Shown here: positions 11,601 to 18,848 of the stretch, piece by piece
How the letters are laid out: each line of letters begins with the position of its first letter
Numbering within the stretch: position 1 is the stretch's first letter
Source: Rhodopseudomonas palustris
GTDB taxonomy: Bacteria; Pseudomonadota; Alphaproteobacteria; Rhizobiales; Xanthobacteraceae
NCBI RefSeq assembly: GCF_003031265.1
Contig: NZ_CP019966.1
Span: 4,340,001-4,404,000, forward strand
Direction: 5' to 3'
Length of the DNA stretch: 64,000 nt
Made by a program: the position numbers and the translations under genes
The notes under the pieces: model-generated
What the model saw: only the letters and a program-made list of their open reading frames with translations
What the model was told of the DNA's origin: nothing
Database searches by the model: none

Positions 11601-11775
11601 TCGCAGCGAGCGCAGCTTCAAGCAGACCGTCGACCGCTACATCGCCGAGTTCGAGCGCCTGCTCGACGAGGTCGCCCGCGACGACAACGCCCCGCAGGCT
11701 CTGCGCGGTCACCTCTCGTCCGAGACCGGACTGGTCTACACGCTGCTGGCCCACGCGGCGGGACGGCTCGGGTAA
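5698..11775 (+). CDS. Giant membrane-anchored repeat protein, Growth Pole Ring (GPR/RgsE)-like
   Basis: A 2025-residue protein. Residues 1-100 are acidic, proline-rich and probably disordered. Two hydrophobic segments (about 107-131 and 143-168) anchor it in the inner membrane. Residues from about 180 to 1830 are almost all helical and built from 11-residue periodicities: 22-residue units near 635-745 and 44-residue units near 850-1370, as in apolipoprotein-type helices. A linker rich in Pro and Arg follows, then a conserved C-terminal domain (about 1920-2025) with MWERYQRGE and FTKRLYT. Size, layout and apolipoprotein-like repeats match the Agrobacterium Growth Pole Ring protein and Sinorhizobium RgsE, which organise polar growth. 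Rhodopseudomonas divides by budding, so a polar growth role fits. Assignment is from memory of the family. Confidence 0.8.
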   Translation: MANNPKKIKDPTEVALSAIQEALNIPDAPPAGDDQAAGPKESVPNSDSPEPSFSELTELAGEPRITPPAPSFEPAAERSFASRPANDDRETIGQLLQSLQKGRTTRNVYTLATIFAGVWVFGGIILTVSFLPALQALVGQGSGGTLALAGLAALFFAPVMLFYFLASLAWRGQELRMIAQSMAQVAIRFSEPEIAASDSVVTVGQAIRREVAAMGDGVERAIARASELEALVANEVSALERAYSDNEVRIRALLQDIAHQRDNLVGQAEQVRSAISGVQIDLRHDIALISDAIASRVDEVAKSITSALEERGAHITSALSHAGDNMILALGERGGELLDRLEEASAETTRAVLDASERLTTSLNFKTGHVHAEFVELADRVHDMMNERLDRITTDFEQRSSTIIDGISERTEQVQDSLKNSGDSLLLELELRSTDLVNKIDDAGHRLADQILTSGDKASEALDVTVNTLVAKVVSQTEATHDTLSIQMSAFDDLVKQQGTELAEKFARDSGTLGALITRHISEFDRTVKTFGGEIVERMGQRTQDINETLKTYVDNFDQRVASSSGEITARLDDRLHQFESLFDTRVGSLDGTIDNRLKSLDDTVGNHLNSLERILDTRTEAVTGNIDGRIEKLASTLSTGAANAVEAIDSRIVQLSTTLSTGTSSAADIIDGRIATLTTTLSTGAANAVEVIDDRITTLTTTLSTGTVQAIEAIDSRLTHLTHSLTDGTAQAIDAIDRRIGAVTETIDSRTANLSTTVSARFQEIHDGLENRVTAVINDVDLRVSQFEDLLGSRIEAVAGRFESSGREASEMLMARAEELSQGIKTNVADAERTLTHLVVSTSDTIRSSTQSARDSMLSVSNDVGAQLQVTSAEIERALTTVGTTAAATVVSSATEAQAKLTMVSSEAAMQFRSLSDDIERTLSAAGTATVATVLAGAREAQTTLVATSTDVTTQVKSLASDIERTLSEVGGHAAASLLGSAREAQSTLTSTSTEVATQVKSLASEIERSLTEAGGSTAASVLSSAREAQTALTTTSADVANQVKSLAVDIERTLTGAGDTTSASVLASAREAHATLVSASSEVTGQIRSLSTDIERTLYAAGNATAEAVLSGARSAQSTLVSASEEASDKVKSLSDDIQRTLVAASSEAANQVTTLTADVERRLSASGANTIETIVAGAREAQNTLVATSTEAANQVKSLASDIERTLTAAGSATAGTLLASAREVQTTLVSTSTESADQVRSIAADVERTLVAAGRSTADSIVASAREAQTSLATASGEAANHVKSLAIDVERTLTSVGAATASTILDSARQVQSTLTTSSVDAASQIKALSAEIEQTLSAVTANTTDHIQVSASAAQATLVAMSNEVSAKIKSTSADVERSVFAASGSFGSTITAKSEEIVGYVQQQAERLSLIIDGKRGVLVEAIAGKTSQLTTEIDRVTSDALNAIESRGKTFSNSILTNGTEVARSITGAGDLATNAINKSLKDLDLASRSAIEQSRQVSITAVTEMQETSKILRTDTVALFERLREGNILLQEVLTGAHENLNSLERALVTRVADFVTTMNEVNARSGAATQTLEDQLTGFHTKTARALEDLGALSAQFEAHGHALAEAADLLEHSNRQASTSVSDRKEALESLVTTLDLRTADLDQRLGRFTSLLDESLAAAEERARDVARIVAETAGAGSASITQQFEAVRSAAEQERRLTVEAMHQVYKQGTQEADALFKQSADRFTSIVQGIKQMAAEMQHELESTREELRRGVLEIPQEAAESTAQMRKVIVDQIEALAELNRIVARHGRGMDVVTPTRAATATTREEEPVLATASVGRAETVAARPAPRSRESSAATLPPPDLGMPVGPRRTEAPPVAPSNADQGRDGWLSELLNRADTSAEREPPRGRAAQQAQAAMSGNPLESLSLDIGRLMDRNLALEMWERYQRGEAKSFTKRLYTPAGQKAFDEVARKYRSERSFKQTVDRYIAEFERLLDEVARDDNAPQALRGHLSSETGLVYTLLAHAAGRLG
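7609..7938 (+). repeat. Five tandem 66-bp (22-residue) coding units
   Basis: Within the giant gene the motif CTGTCGACCGG recurs at 7609, 7675, 7741 and 7807, exactly 66 bases apart. The encoded units run STGAANAVEAIDSRIVQLST and variants, five copies with the last one diverged. A 22-residue period is two 11-residue helical repeats. Confidence 0.85.
8230..9870 (+). repeat. About twelve 132-bp (44-residue) coding units
   Basis: Inside the giant gene, units of the form SAREAQTTLVATST followed by QVKSLASDIERTL recur about every 44 residues; aligned codons fall at 8527, 8659 and 8791, exactly 132 bases apart. Between two units near 9100-9220 there is a 22-residue insertion, so the register stays a multiple of 11. 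Confidence 0.8.
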
Positions 11776-11820
11776 CACAGCACTCTGCCCGGTCCGGGCA
11801 GCAGCTGAAGTAATCGATCC

Positions 11821-11850
11821 AAAGCGGGGGCCGGTGGCCCCCGCTTTTCA
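11821..11850 (+). terminator. Rho-independent terminator after the giant repeat protein gene
   Basis: A perfect 12-bp GC-rich stem (11821-11832 and 11836-11847) with loop GGT, followed by TTTCATTT. It lies 46 bases after the stop codon and before the NYN-domain gene. Confidence 0.88.
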
Positions 11851-11936
11851 TTTGGCGTTGTCGAAGCGGGGCTGCATCGTTATCTCACGATCAGACACGC
11901 GCCAATTTCCGATCCGCATCAGGCCGAGAACGCACC

Positions 11937-12737
11937 ATGCCTTCTGAACACCGCTCGCCTCGCCTTGCCGTTCTGATCGATGCGGACAACGCATCGGCCA
12001 AGATCGCCGACGGACTGTTCGAGGAGATTGCGAAAATCGGCGAAGCCAGCGTTCGCCGGATCTACGGCGACTTCTCCACCTCGCGCTCGAAGGGCTGGGC
12101 CGACATTCTAGCGAAACACGCCATCATCCCGCAGCAGCAGTTCGCCTACACCACCGGCAAGAACGCCTCCGACATCACGCTGGTGATCGATGCGATGGAC
12201 CTGCTTCACAGCGGCCGCTTCGAAGGCTTCTGCCTGGTCTCGTCCGACAGCGACTTCACCCGCCTCGCCTCGCGGATTCGCGAGCAAGGCGTCGATGTAT
12301 TCGGCTTTGGCGAACAGAAGACCCCGGAGAGTTTCCGGCAGGCGTGCCGGCGCTTCGTCTACACCGAGAACCTGATCGCAGGAGCGAGCGACAGCAAGGG
12401 TACGGCATCGACGGCGAAGCCGCTTCAGCCGCCGAGCGCAGCCACTCCGATCATCGAGCGGGTGATCAAGCAGATGGAGAGCGAAGACGGTTGGGTGTCG
12501 CTCGGCGAAGTCGGCAAGCACCTGTCCAATCTGGCTTCCGACTTCGATCCCAGAACCTTCGGCTTCCGCAAGCTGAGCGACCTCGTTCGCAAGACCAACG
12601 CGTTCGAGTTGGAGCATCAGGGCGGCCACGCGATGCGAATTCGCCTGAAGCCGCACGGCGCCCCGGCCGAAAAGCCGACATCCCGGCGGAGGCGCTCCGC
12701 GAGACCGAACCCGCCCACGGGCGGCGCCGAGTCCTGA
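11937..12737 (+). CDS. NYN-domain (LabA-like) protein with OST-HTH/LOTUS domain
   Basis: A 266-residue protein with two parts. Residues 8-140 form a PIN-like NYN nuclease domain: VLIDADNAS near the start, IYGDFS, the aspartate-containing KNASDITLVIDAMDLL, and SSDSDFTRLA supply the acidic residues expected to bind metal. Residues from about 165 to 245 (ERVIKQMESEDGWVSLGEV... then DFDPRTFGF.KLSDLV) match the OST-HTH/LOTUS winged-helix fold, which binds RNA. Proteins of this build are thought to be RNases or RNA-binding regulators, though few have been studied in bacteria. A terminator isolates it from the giant gene and it converges on an ABC exporter gene. Confidence 0.85.
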   Translation: MPSEHRSPRLAVLIDADNASAKIADGLFEEIAKIGEASVRRIYGDFSTSRSKGWADILAKHAIIPQQQFAYTTGKNASDITLVIDAMDLLHSGRFEGFCLVSSDSDFTRLASRIREQGVDVFGFGEQKTPESFRQACRRFVYTENLIAGASDSKGTASTAKPLQPPSAATPIIERVIKQMESEDGWVSLGEVGKHLSNLASDFDPRTFGFRKLSDLVRKTNAFELEHQGGHAMRIRLKPHGAPAEKPTSRRRRSARPNPPTGGAES

Positions 12738-12839
12738 ACGGCCGGCGCGAGATCCGCGCGCCAGCTCGACGCGGGCATCTGCGCCGGCAATCGGATAGAT
12801 ACGTGCCACCCGCTGCACCGAGATGAGCGGCGACTGCGT

Positions 12840-14531
12840 TCAGTGGCTGCCGACCGTCTGCTCCTCACCGGCCACCCGGCTCGCGCTGAGTTCAACTACG
12901 GTGTCCGTCGGCGTCAGCAACGATCGGCGATGGGTGATTGCCAGCACCGTGACGTCGCAAGCAATCGCCCGGATGTGGTCCATGATGTCCCGTTCGGTGT
13001 CTTCATCCAGGGCTGAGCTGACTTCGTCGAGAAACAAGATCGCCGGGGCGCCGTACAGAGCACGCGCGACCGCAATCCTCTGGCGCTCCCCGCCGGACAG
13101 TTTGAGACCGCGTTCGCCCACCGCCGTATCGAACCCCTCCGGCAGGGCTTCGATCAGCTGAAGGATCGCGGCCTTGCTGGCCACGTCTCGCAACCGCGCT
13201 TCGTCCCGCTCCCGTCCGAGCAGGATGTTGTCCGCCAGACTCTCGTTGAGCAGGATCACCTCCTGAGGAACGACCGCGATCATCTTGAACCAATCGGCGC
13301 GCGCGATCTGCCGGATCTCGGTGCCATCCACCGTGATCCGGCCTTGCTGCGGCTCAATGGACTTCAGGGCGAGCTTGAAGACGGTCGACTTTCCCGCGCC
13401 GGTCTCGCCGACGATGAACGTGATGGTGCCGCGCCCGGCGGAAAAACCGATACCTGATACGCCTCGCCCATTCCCGTAATCGTAGCCGACATCTTCGAAC
13501 ATGATCGTGCCATCGGAGATGCTGAAGGAAGCCGACGACCGATCGTCGTGTTCTTCCGGAGCATTCCAGAAGCGCGTCAGCGGCACCAGTTGCGCGCGCG
13601 ATCGGGCGAAACTGTCCATGGTCTGCGCGATCATTTCGAACGGGGTGTTGAGCTGCAGCAGGAGAGCGTTGAACAGCACGATGTCCCCGATGCTGACGGC
13701 CCCAGCCTGATACTTCGGTAACAGCAGCGCGAAATTAATCGCGAACTGGGCTGCGAGACCAAGACCGAGCAGAGCCGAAGTTCCTGTCCGCCTGAGCATG
13801 TAGGCCCGCCAGCCGTCCCTGACGGCAGCTGCGCGATCGGCGAAGCGCCGGCTCATCCAGGTCGAGCCACCGAGCTGGCGCAGGGTTTCCATCGCGTTCA
13901 TCGCGTTGCCGGCGAACCGAGCGTTGTCCTGGCTAGCGGCCATCGCAGCGTCCAGAAGTTGCTGCGCCCCTCGCGTCGAGCCTAGTGTGACGAGAACGAC
14001 GACCACGCCGTAGACCGCGACCGCGAGGACGATCTGCAGATCGAGCAGATAGCCGAGCGTGACCAGCGTCAGCCCGACTTGGGTCGCGCTCGGAAGCCAG
14101 ACGATCAGAGCGATGTTCGCGATGGTCGTCAGAGCGCCTCGTCCCTGGCCGACTGCATTCTGGATCTCGGCGGGATTGTGCTCGATGAAGAACTCGGAGC
14201 GCTTCCGCAAGATTCGCGCGAACAGCTCGGTGGAGACGAAATATCCGAGGTTCTCGGAGATGATGACCGAGAGATACTGGACCACCCGGCTCAACACCGA
14301 CGCGATCCCGATCAGCGCCGCATAGGAGAACAGCGCGTACAGCAGTTCGCCGGACGCGTGGTCCTTCGGCAGTTGGTCGATCGCCCGGGAAAACAGATAC
14401 GGCGCCGCGACGCTGGCTGCGCTGGAGATCAGGACGACGACCACGACGACCGAAAGCGACCGCCAATCCTCTCGCGCATGGCTGCGCAGTATCGCCACGG
14501 CAGGGCTAGGACCAGAACTGTCGTTGTTCAT
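12840..14531 (-). CDS. ABC exporter, fused permease and ATPase
   Basis: A 563-residue half-transporter. The first 310 residues hold a six-helix ABC transmembrane domain. The ATPase domain has Walker A GETGAGKST, the signature LSGGERQRIA and Walker B ILFLDEVSSALDE. I chose ATG 14531 (MNNDSSGPSP) because GAGGG lies about four bases upstream; the frame extends to 14600 without better support. It should work as a homodimer in the inner membrane. No partner or substrate gene is adjacent, so the cargo is unknown. Confidence 0.85.
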   Translation of the reverse strand: MNNDSSGPSPAVAILRSHAREDWRSLSVVVVVVLISSAASVAAPYLFSRAIDQLPKDHASGELLYALFSYAALIGIASVLSRVVQYLSVIISENLGYFVSTELFARILRKRSEFFIEHNPAEIQNAVGQGRGALTTIANIALIVWLPSATQVGLTLVTLGYLLDLQIVLAVAVYGVVVVLVTLGSTRGAQQLLDAAMAASQDNARFAGNAMNAMETLRQLGGSTWMSRRFADRAAAVRDGWRAYMLRRTGTSALLGLGLAAQFAINFALLLPKYQAGAVSIGDIVLFNALLLQLNTPFEMIAQTMDSFARSRAQLVPLTRFWNAPEEHDDRSSASFSISDGTIMFEDVGYDYGNGRGVSGIGFSAGRGTITFIVGETGAGKSTVFKLALKSIEPQQGRITVDGTEIRQIARADWFKMIAVVPQEVILLNESLADNILLGRERDEARLRDVASKAAILQLIEALPEGFDTAVGERGLKLSGGERQRIAVARALYGAPAILFLDEVSSALDEDTERDIMDHIRAIACDVTVLAITHRRSLLTPTDTVVELSASRVAGEEQTVGSH

Positions 14532-14703
14532 GCGGCCCTCGCGCGTTGGAGCGTTGTCCAGGGAGGGGCTGTCATAGACGTCAGAGATCGCGATTTCCAC
14601 CGTCTGCCGATCGGTTGAAACGATTCAAGGCAGATTCGCGAAACCGGTATGATCGCGTGGGTTGGCCGGACGCAGGCGAAACAAATCAACCAAGCGTGCG
14701 AAG

Positions 14704-14744
14704 GTCATCCTTTGAGGCTCGCTGCGCGGGCGCCTCTGGATGAC
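14704..14744. repeat. Short palindromic intergenic repeat (REP-like)
   Basis: A 41-base hairpin with outer arms GTCATCC (14704-14710) and GGATGAC (14738-14744) and further pairing of GAGGC with GCCTC. It lies in the gap between the ABC exporter and mlaD genes. The form GTCATCC...GAGGCTCGC resembles scattered repeats of Bradyrhizobium and Rhodopseudomonas genomes; copy number cannot be judged from one window. Confidence 0.6.
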
Positions 14745-14789
14745 GATAATCCTCGCTGAGGACCGTCTGTTCGACGCGAAGCTCGCGCC

Positions 14790-15683
14790 CTACTGCGGCC
14801 TTCGCCGTGGCGGCCGCGGCTGCTCGGCGCGGGCGGCGGTGGGCGGCGCTGCGGCGGGCTGCTCCTGCTGAGCGGTGTTGCTCGGCCCGAACAGCACCCG
14901 GGTCGGGTTGCGGTCGAAATTGTTCACCGCGCGGCTGATGTCGGCGAGTGTGCGGCGGCCGTCGAGGATCAGGGCGCCGGAGCGCTTGTCGAGATTGTCC
15001 GCGAGTTCGCGGAACGATTTCACCGCCTGGAACAGCTCGCCGCCGTCCTTGCCGCCGGCCAGCGCGTCGATGCCCTGCATCACGCTGTCGGTCTTGGCGA
15101 TCACGCCGTCGACCCGCGACATGATGCTGTCGATCTTGTCGGAGCTGCGCGCCAGGCTCGAGGTGAAGGTCTGCAAATTCTCCAGCGAGGTCTTCACCGA
15201 CTCCTGGTTCTCGGAGACCAGACGGTTGACGTTGCGCAGCGTCGCCTTGATCGACTCGGAGATGTCCTGCAGCAGCTCGGGATCGGCGGTCAGCACCGGC
15301 GTGCCGTCGTCGTCCAGCGGCACGGGCGGCGCGGTCTCCGAGCCGCCCTTCAGCGAAATCGCGGCGACGCCGGTCAGGCCCTGGAATTCCAGGCCGACCT
15401 GGGTGTCCTTGCGGATCGGCGCGGTGTTCTCGACCATCGCCAGCGCCACCACGCGGCGCGGGTTGTCGAGCTTGACCGACACCACTTCGCCGACCCGGAC
15501 GCCGTTGAAATTCACGCTGCCGCCGTTGCGCAGGCCCGAGGCCGCGCCTTCGAACACCACCCGCAGCGGACTGCGCGCCTTGGTGGTATGCAGGCTCTGA
15601 AACCACAGCACGAACCCGAACGCCGCGGCGATCACCGCGAGGGTGAACGTCCCGATCAGGAAGTAATTCGCACGCGTTTCCAT
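14790..15683 (-). CDS. mlaD: MlaD-like MCE-domain lipid-binding protein
   Basis: A 297-residue protein with one N-terminal membrane segment (about 8-29) and an MCE domain (about 39-115, FEGAASGLRNGGSVNFNGVR), then a long helical region and a Pro/Arg/Ala-rich tail. In the Mla system the MCE subunit forms a periplasmic hexameric ring on the permease and carries phospholipids between inner and outer membranes. It is the last gene of a three-gene set with the permease and ATPase. The 137-base gap after the ATPase gene is larger than the 2-base gap before it. No mlaC or mlaA gene is present in the window. Confidence 0.88.
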   Translation of the reverse strand: METRANYFLIGTFTLAVIAAAFGFVLWFQSLHTTKARSPLRVVFEGAASGLRNGGSVNFNGVRVGEVVSVKLDNPRRVVALAMVENTAPIRKDTQVGLEFQGLTGVAAISLKGGSETAPPVPLDDDGTPVLTADPELLQDISESIKATLRNVNRLVSENQESVKTSLENLQTFTSSLARSSDKIDSIMSRVDGVIAKTDSVMQGIDALAGGKDGGELFQAVKSFRELADNLDKRSGALILDGRRTLADISRAVNNFDRNPTRVLFGPSNTAQQEQPAAAPPTAARAEQPRPPRRRPQ

Positions 15684-15820
15684 TCGCCTCTACTCCAAAC
15701 CAATATGCGGCGCCGCCGGCTCGTCAGCCGCCGCGCCACGCGGCAGGCTTTGAGCGCAGAATGCGGAAGCAAAACGACGCAGCCGCAGTGCGGCGGTCGA
15801 AATTTCCTGACGCACCCCGA

Positions 15821-16594
15821 TCATGGCGAACCGACCACCGCGCGAGCGCGCTTGCCGTGAAAATACGAACGCAGCCACGGATGCTGCGAGGCCTGCATGT
15901 CGGCGATGGTTCCGGCTGCGATCACCTTGCCATCCCCCAGCACCGCGATGCGGTCGCAGGCGGTGTGCAGGCTGTCGAGGTCATGGGTTACCATGAAAAC
16001 CGTCAGGCCCAAAGTCCGCTGCAGCGTGCGCACCAGCTCGTCGAAATCGCCGGCGCCGATCGGGTCGAGGCCCGAGGTCGGTTCGTCGAGGAACACCAGC
16101 TCCGGATCGAGCGCGAGCGCGCGGGCGAGCGCCACGCGCTTGATCATGCCGCCGGACAGTTCGGACGGATAGCGGTCGATCACTTCCGGCTTCAGTCCGA
16201 CCATCACCAGCTTGGCGATGGTGATCTCATCGAGCAGCCGTTGTGACAGCTTCAGATATTCCCGCACCGGGAACTGGATGTTCTGCCGCACCGTCAGCGA
16301 CGAGAACAGCGCACCCTGCTGAAACAGGATGCCCCAGCGCCGCTCGACGCCGCGCCGCTCGGACTTGCTGGCCTTGTCGAGATCGATACCGAACACCTCG
16401 ATGCTGCCGCTCAGCTTCGGCACCAGGCCGATGATAGTCCGGGTCAGCACCGACTTGCCGGCGCCGGAGGGGCCGACGAAGCCGAGGATCTCGCCGCGCC
16501 GGACGTCGAGATCGAGCCCGTTCAGGACCCGCGTCGCGCCGAACTGCACGGAGACGTCGCGCACCCGGATGATCGGATCGGCCGCACCCGTCAT
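15821..16594 (-). CDS. mlaF: MlaF-like ABC ATPase
   Basis: A 257-residue ATP-binding subunit. It has Walker A GPSGAGKSV, signature LSGGMIKR and Walker B LVFLDEPTSGLDP. The LSGGM signature is typical of MlaF/Ttg2A ATPases of lipid-transporting MCE systems. It starts two bases after the permease stop codon, so the two are translationally linked. It should energise lipid movement through the MlaE permease at the inner membrane. Confidence 0.92.
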   Translation of the reverse strand: MTGAADPIIRVRDVSVQFGATRVLNGLDLDVRRGEILGFVGPSGAGKSVLTRTIIGLVPKLSGSIEVFGIDLDKASKSERRGVERRWGILFQQGALFSSLTVRQNIQFPVREYLKLSQRLLDEITIAKLVMVGLKPEVIDRYPSELSGGMIKRVALARALALDPELVFLDEPTSGLDPIGAGDFDELVRTLQRTLGLTVFMVTHDLDSLHTACDRIAVLGDGKVIAAGTIADMQASQHPWLRSYFHGKRARAVVGSP

Positions 16595-16596
16595 CG

Positions 16597-17748
16597 TCAG
16601 ATTCCAATTCCCGCAAAGAAGATCGCGAACACGCCGTCCATCACGATCACGAAGAAGATGCTCTTCACCACCGACGCGGTGGTGTGGCTGCCGAGCGACT
16701 CGGCGCTGCCCTGCACCGCCAACCCCTCGACGCAGGCGACGATGCCGATCACGGCAGCCATCACCGGCGCCTTGATCATGCCGACGGTGAAATGGTCGAT
16801 CGAGATCGCATCGCGCAGCCGCAGCAGGAACGCTTCCGGATCGACGCCACCATACAGCCAGGCGACCAGCCCGCCGCCATACAGCGCCGCCATCGCGCCG
16901 AGGAAGGTGAGGATCGGCACCGCGATCACCAGCGCGATCAGCCGCGGCACGATCAGCACGTCGATCGGATCGAACCCCATGGTTCGCAGCGCGTCGATCT
17001 CCTCGCGCATCTTCATCGAGCCGAGCTCGGCCGTGTAGGCGCTGCCCGACCGGCCCGCCACCATGATCGCCACCAGCAGCACGCCGAGCTCACGCAGCAC
17101 CAGCACGCCGAGCATGTCGACCACGAACACGTCGGCGCCGAACTTGCGGAAATGGAAGATGCCCTGCTGGGCGACGATGCAGCCGATCAGAAAGGTGATC
17201 AGCAGGATGATCGGCACCGCGCGCCAGCACACCTGCTCGAGGTGGTGCACGGTCGAGGTCAGCCGGAACGAGGTCGGCCGGACGATCACGCGCAGCACGC
17301 CGGCCATCACCGCGCCCATCATGCTGATCAGCGCGACGATGTCGTCGAAGAACGCGTACATGGTGCGGCCGAGCCGCTCGATCGGCGCGCGCAGCGATCC
17401 GCCGCGCCGCGGCGCGGGTCCGGTGTCGCCGACTTGGCGCACCTCGTCGACCAGGCTGGCATAGTTGGTCGACAGCCCGGCGATCCGCGCCTCGGTACCG
17501 TCCTGACCGAGGTTGCGCCGCATCCGTTCGATCAGCCACGCGCCGAACGTATCGAGCCGCGAAATTCCGGAGACGTCGATGAAGACGTTGGGCTTGGTTT
17601 CGCCGATCTTCTCCGCTTCGGTGACCAGCCGCTCCAGCGCCGGCGCGAACCGCGCGGTCCATGTTCCCGAGGCGCGCAGCGCCAGCTCTTCGCCACGCGC
17701 GATCCGTTCGAGCGACGGACCGCCCTCCAACGCTATCTGCTGTGTCAT
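16597..17748 (-). CDS. mlaE: MlaE-like permease with N-terminal STAS domain
   Basis: A 383-residue permease. Residues 1-115 form a soluble STAS-like domain (FIDVSGISRLDTFGAWL), and residues from about 130 onward are the MlaE membrane domain with the conserved LREL and GRSGSAYTAELGSM region. In E. coli the STAS subunit MlaB is a separate protein; here the two are fused, which explains the lack of mlaB. It is the first gene of the mlaE-mlaF-mlaD set. The 104 bases upstream, shared with the divergent epimerase gene, should hold the promoter. Confidence 0.9.
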   Translation of the reverse strand: MTQQIALEGGPSLERIARGEELALRASGTWTARFAPALERLVTEAEKIGETKPNVFIDVSGISRLDTFGAWLIERMRRNLGQDGTEARIAGLSTNYASLVDEVRQVGDTGPAPRRGGSLRAPIERLGRTMYAFFDDIVALISMMGAVMAGVLRVIVRPTSFRLTSTVHHLEQVCWRAVPIILLITFLIGCIVAQQGIFHFRKFGADVFVVDMLGVLVLRELGVLLVAIMVAGRSGSAYTAELGSMKMREEIDALRTMGFDPIDVLIVPRLIALVIAVPILTFLGAMAALYGGGLVAWLYGGVDPEAFLLRLRDAISIDHFTVGMIKAPVMAAVIGIVACVEGLAVQGSAESLGSHTTASVVKSIFFVIVMDGVFAIFFAGIGI

Positions 17749-17852
17749 TTTGAGCCAATCCGGGTTCGAACGCCGCCTTGCGGGCCAAGCTCATTACCAG
17801 CCATACTTGTCAGCTCCGGGCAACCCTCGGTTTGAGCTGACAAGGCCTGCAA

Positions 17853-18848
17853 ATGAACTCCCTGATAGCGCCTGAACTGAACGGGCGCATCGAACGGTGG
17901 CCGATCGCCGGCGCCTTCACCATCAGCCGCGGAGCCAAGACCGAAGCGATCGTCGTGGTGGCCGAGCTGCGCAGCGGCGACCACGTCGGCCGCGGCGAAT
18001 GCGTCCCCTATGCGCGCTACGGCGAGACGCCGGAAGCGGCGCTCGCCTCACTCGAGGCGATGCGCGCGCCGCTGGCGGGCGGTCTCGATCGCAGCGCGCT
18101 GCAGACCGCAATGCAGCCCGGCGCCGCGCGCAATGCACTCGACTGCGCGCTGGTCGATCTCGAAGCCAAGATCAGCGGAAAGCGCGCCTGGGAGCTGTTC
18201 GGCAGCGCTGCGCCACGCCCCGCCACCACCGCCTACACCATCTCGCTCGGCACGCCCGAAGCGATGGCCGAGGCGACCGCGAAGGCCGCGTCGCGGCCGC
18301 TGCTCAAGATCAAGCTCGGCGGCGACGGCGATGACGCACGGATTGCGGCGGTACGTCGCGCCGCGCCGAATGCCGAACTGATCGTCGACGCCAACGAAGC
18401 CTGGACGCCGGACAATCTCGCCCGCAACCTCGCCGCCTGCGCCGACGCCGGCGTGACGCTGGTCGAGCAGCCGCTGCCGGCCGGGCGTGACGAGGCACTG
18501 GCCACCATCGCTCGCCCAATCGCAGTGTGTGCCGACGAGAGCGTGCACGACCGCACCTCGCTCGCCGCGCTGCGCGGCCGCTACGATGCGGTCAACATCA
18601 AGCTCGACAAGACCGGCGGCCTCACCGAAGCGATGGCAATGGCGCAGGACGCGCGAGCGCTGGGCCTGCAGATCATGGTCGGCTGCATGGTGGCCACCTC
18701 GCTGGCGATGGCCCCGGCGATGCTGCTGACGCCGTTCGCCCGCTTCATCGATCTCGACGGCCCGCTGCTGCTGGCGCGCGATCGCGATGACGGCCTGCGC
18801 TACGACGGCAGCACGGTCTATCCGCCCGAACCGGCGCTGTGGGGCTGA
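17853..18848 (+). CDS. Dipeptide (L-Ala-D/L-Glu) epimerase-like enolase superfamily enzyme
   Basis: A 331-residue member of the muconate-lactonizing subgroup of the enolase superfamily. The catalytic KxK motif appears as LKIKLGG; the metal ligands lie in VDANEAW, LVEQPLP and CADESVH, and the second-face lysine in NIKLDKTGG. DLDGPLLL near the C-terminus matches L-Ala-D/L-Glu epimerases, which recycle murein peptides. Its last 31 bases overlap the convergent MFS carrier gene. A related dipeptide or N-succinylamino acid specificity is possible. Confidence 0.85.
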   Translation: MNSLIAPELNGRIERWPIAGAFTISRGAKTEAIVVVAELRSGDHVGRGECVPYARYGETPEAALASLEAMRAPLAGGLDRSALQTAMQPGAARNALDCALVDLEAKISGKRAWELFGSAAPRPATTAYTISLGTPEAMAEATAKAASRPLLKIKLGGDGDDARIAAVRRAAPNAELIVDANEAWTPDNLARNLAACADAGVTLVEQPLPAGRDEALATIARPIAVCADESVHDRTSLAALRGRYDAVNIKLDKTGGLTEAMAMAQDARALGLQIMVGCMVATSLAMAPAMLLTPFARFIDLDGPLLLARDRDDGLRYDGSTVYPPEPALWG

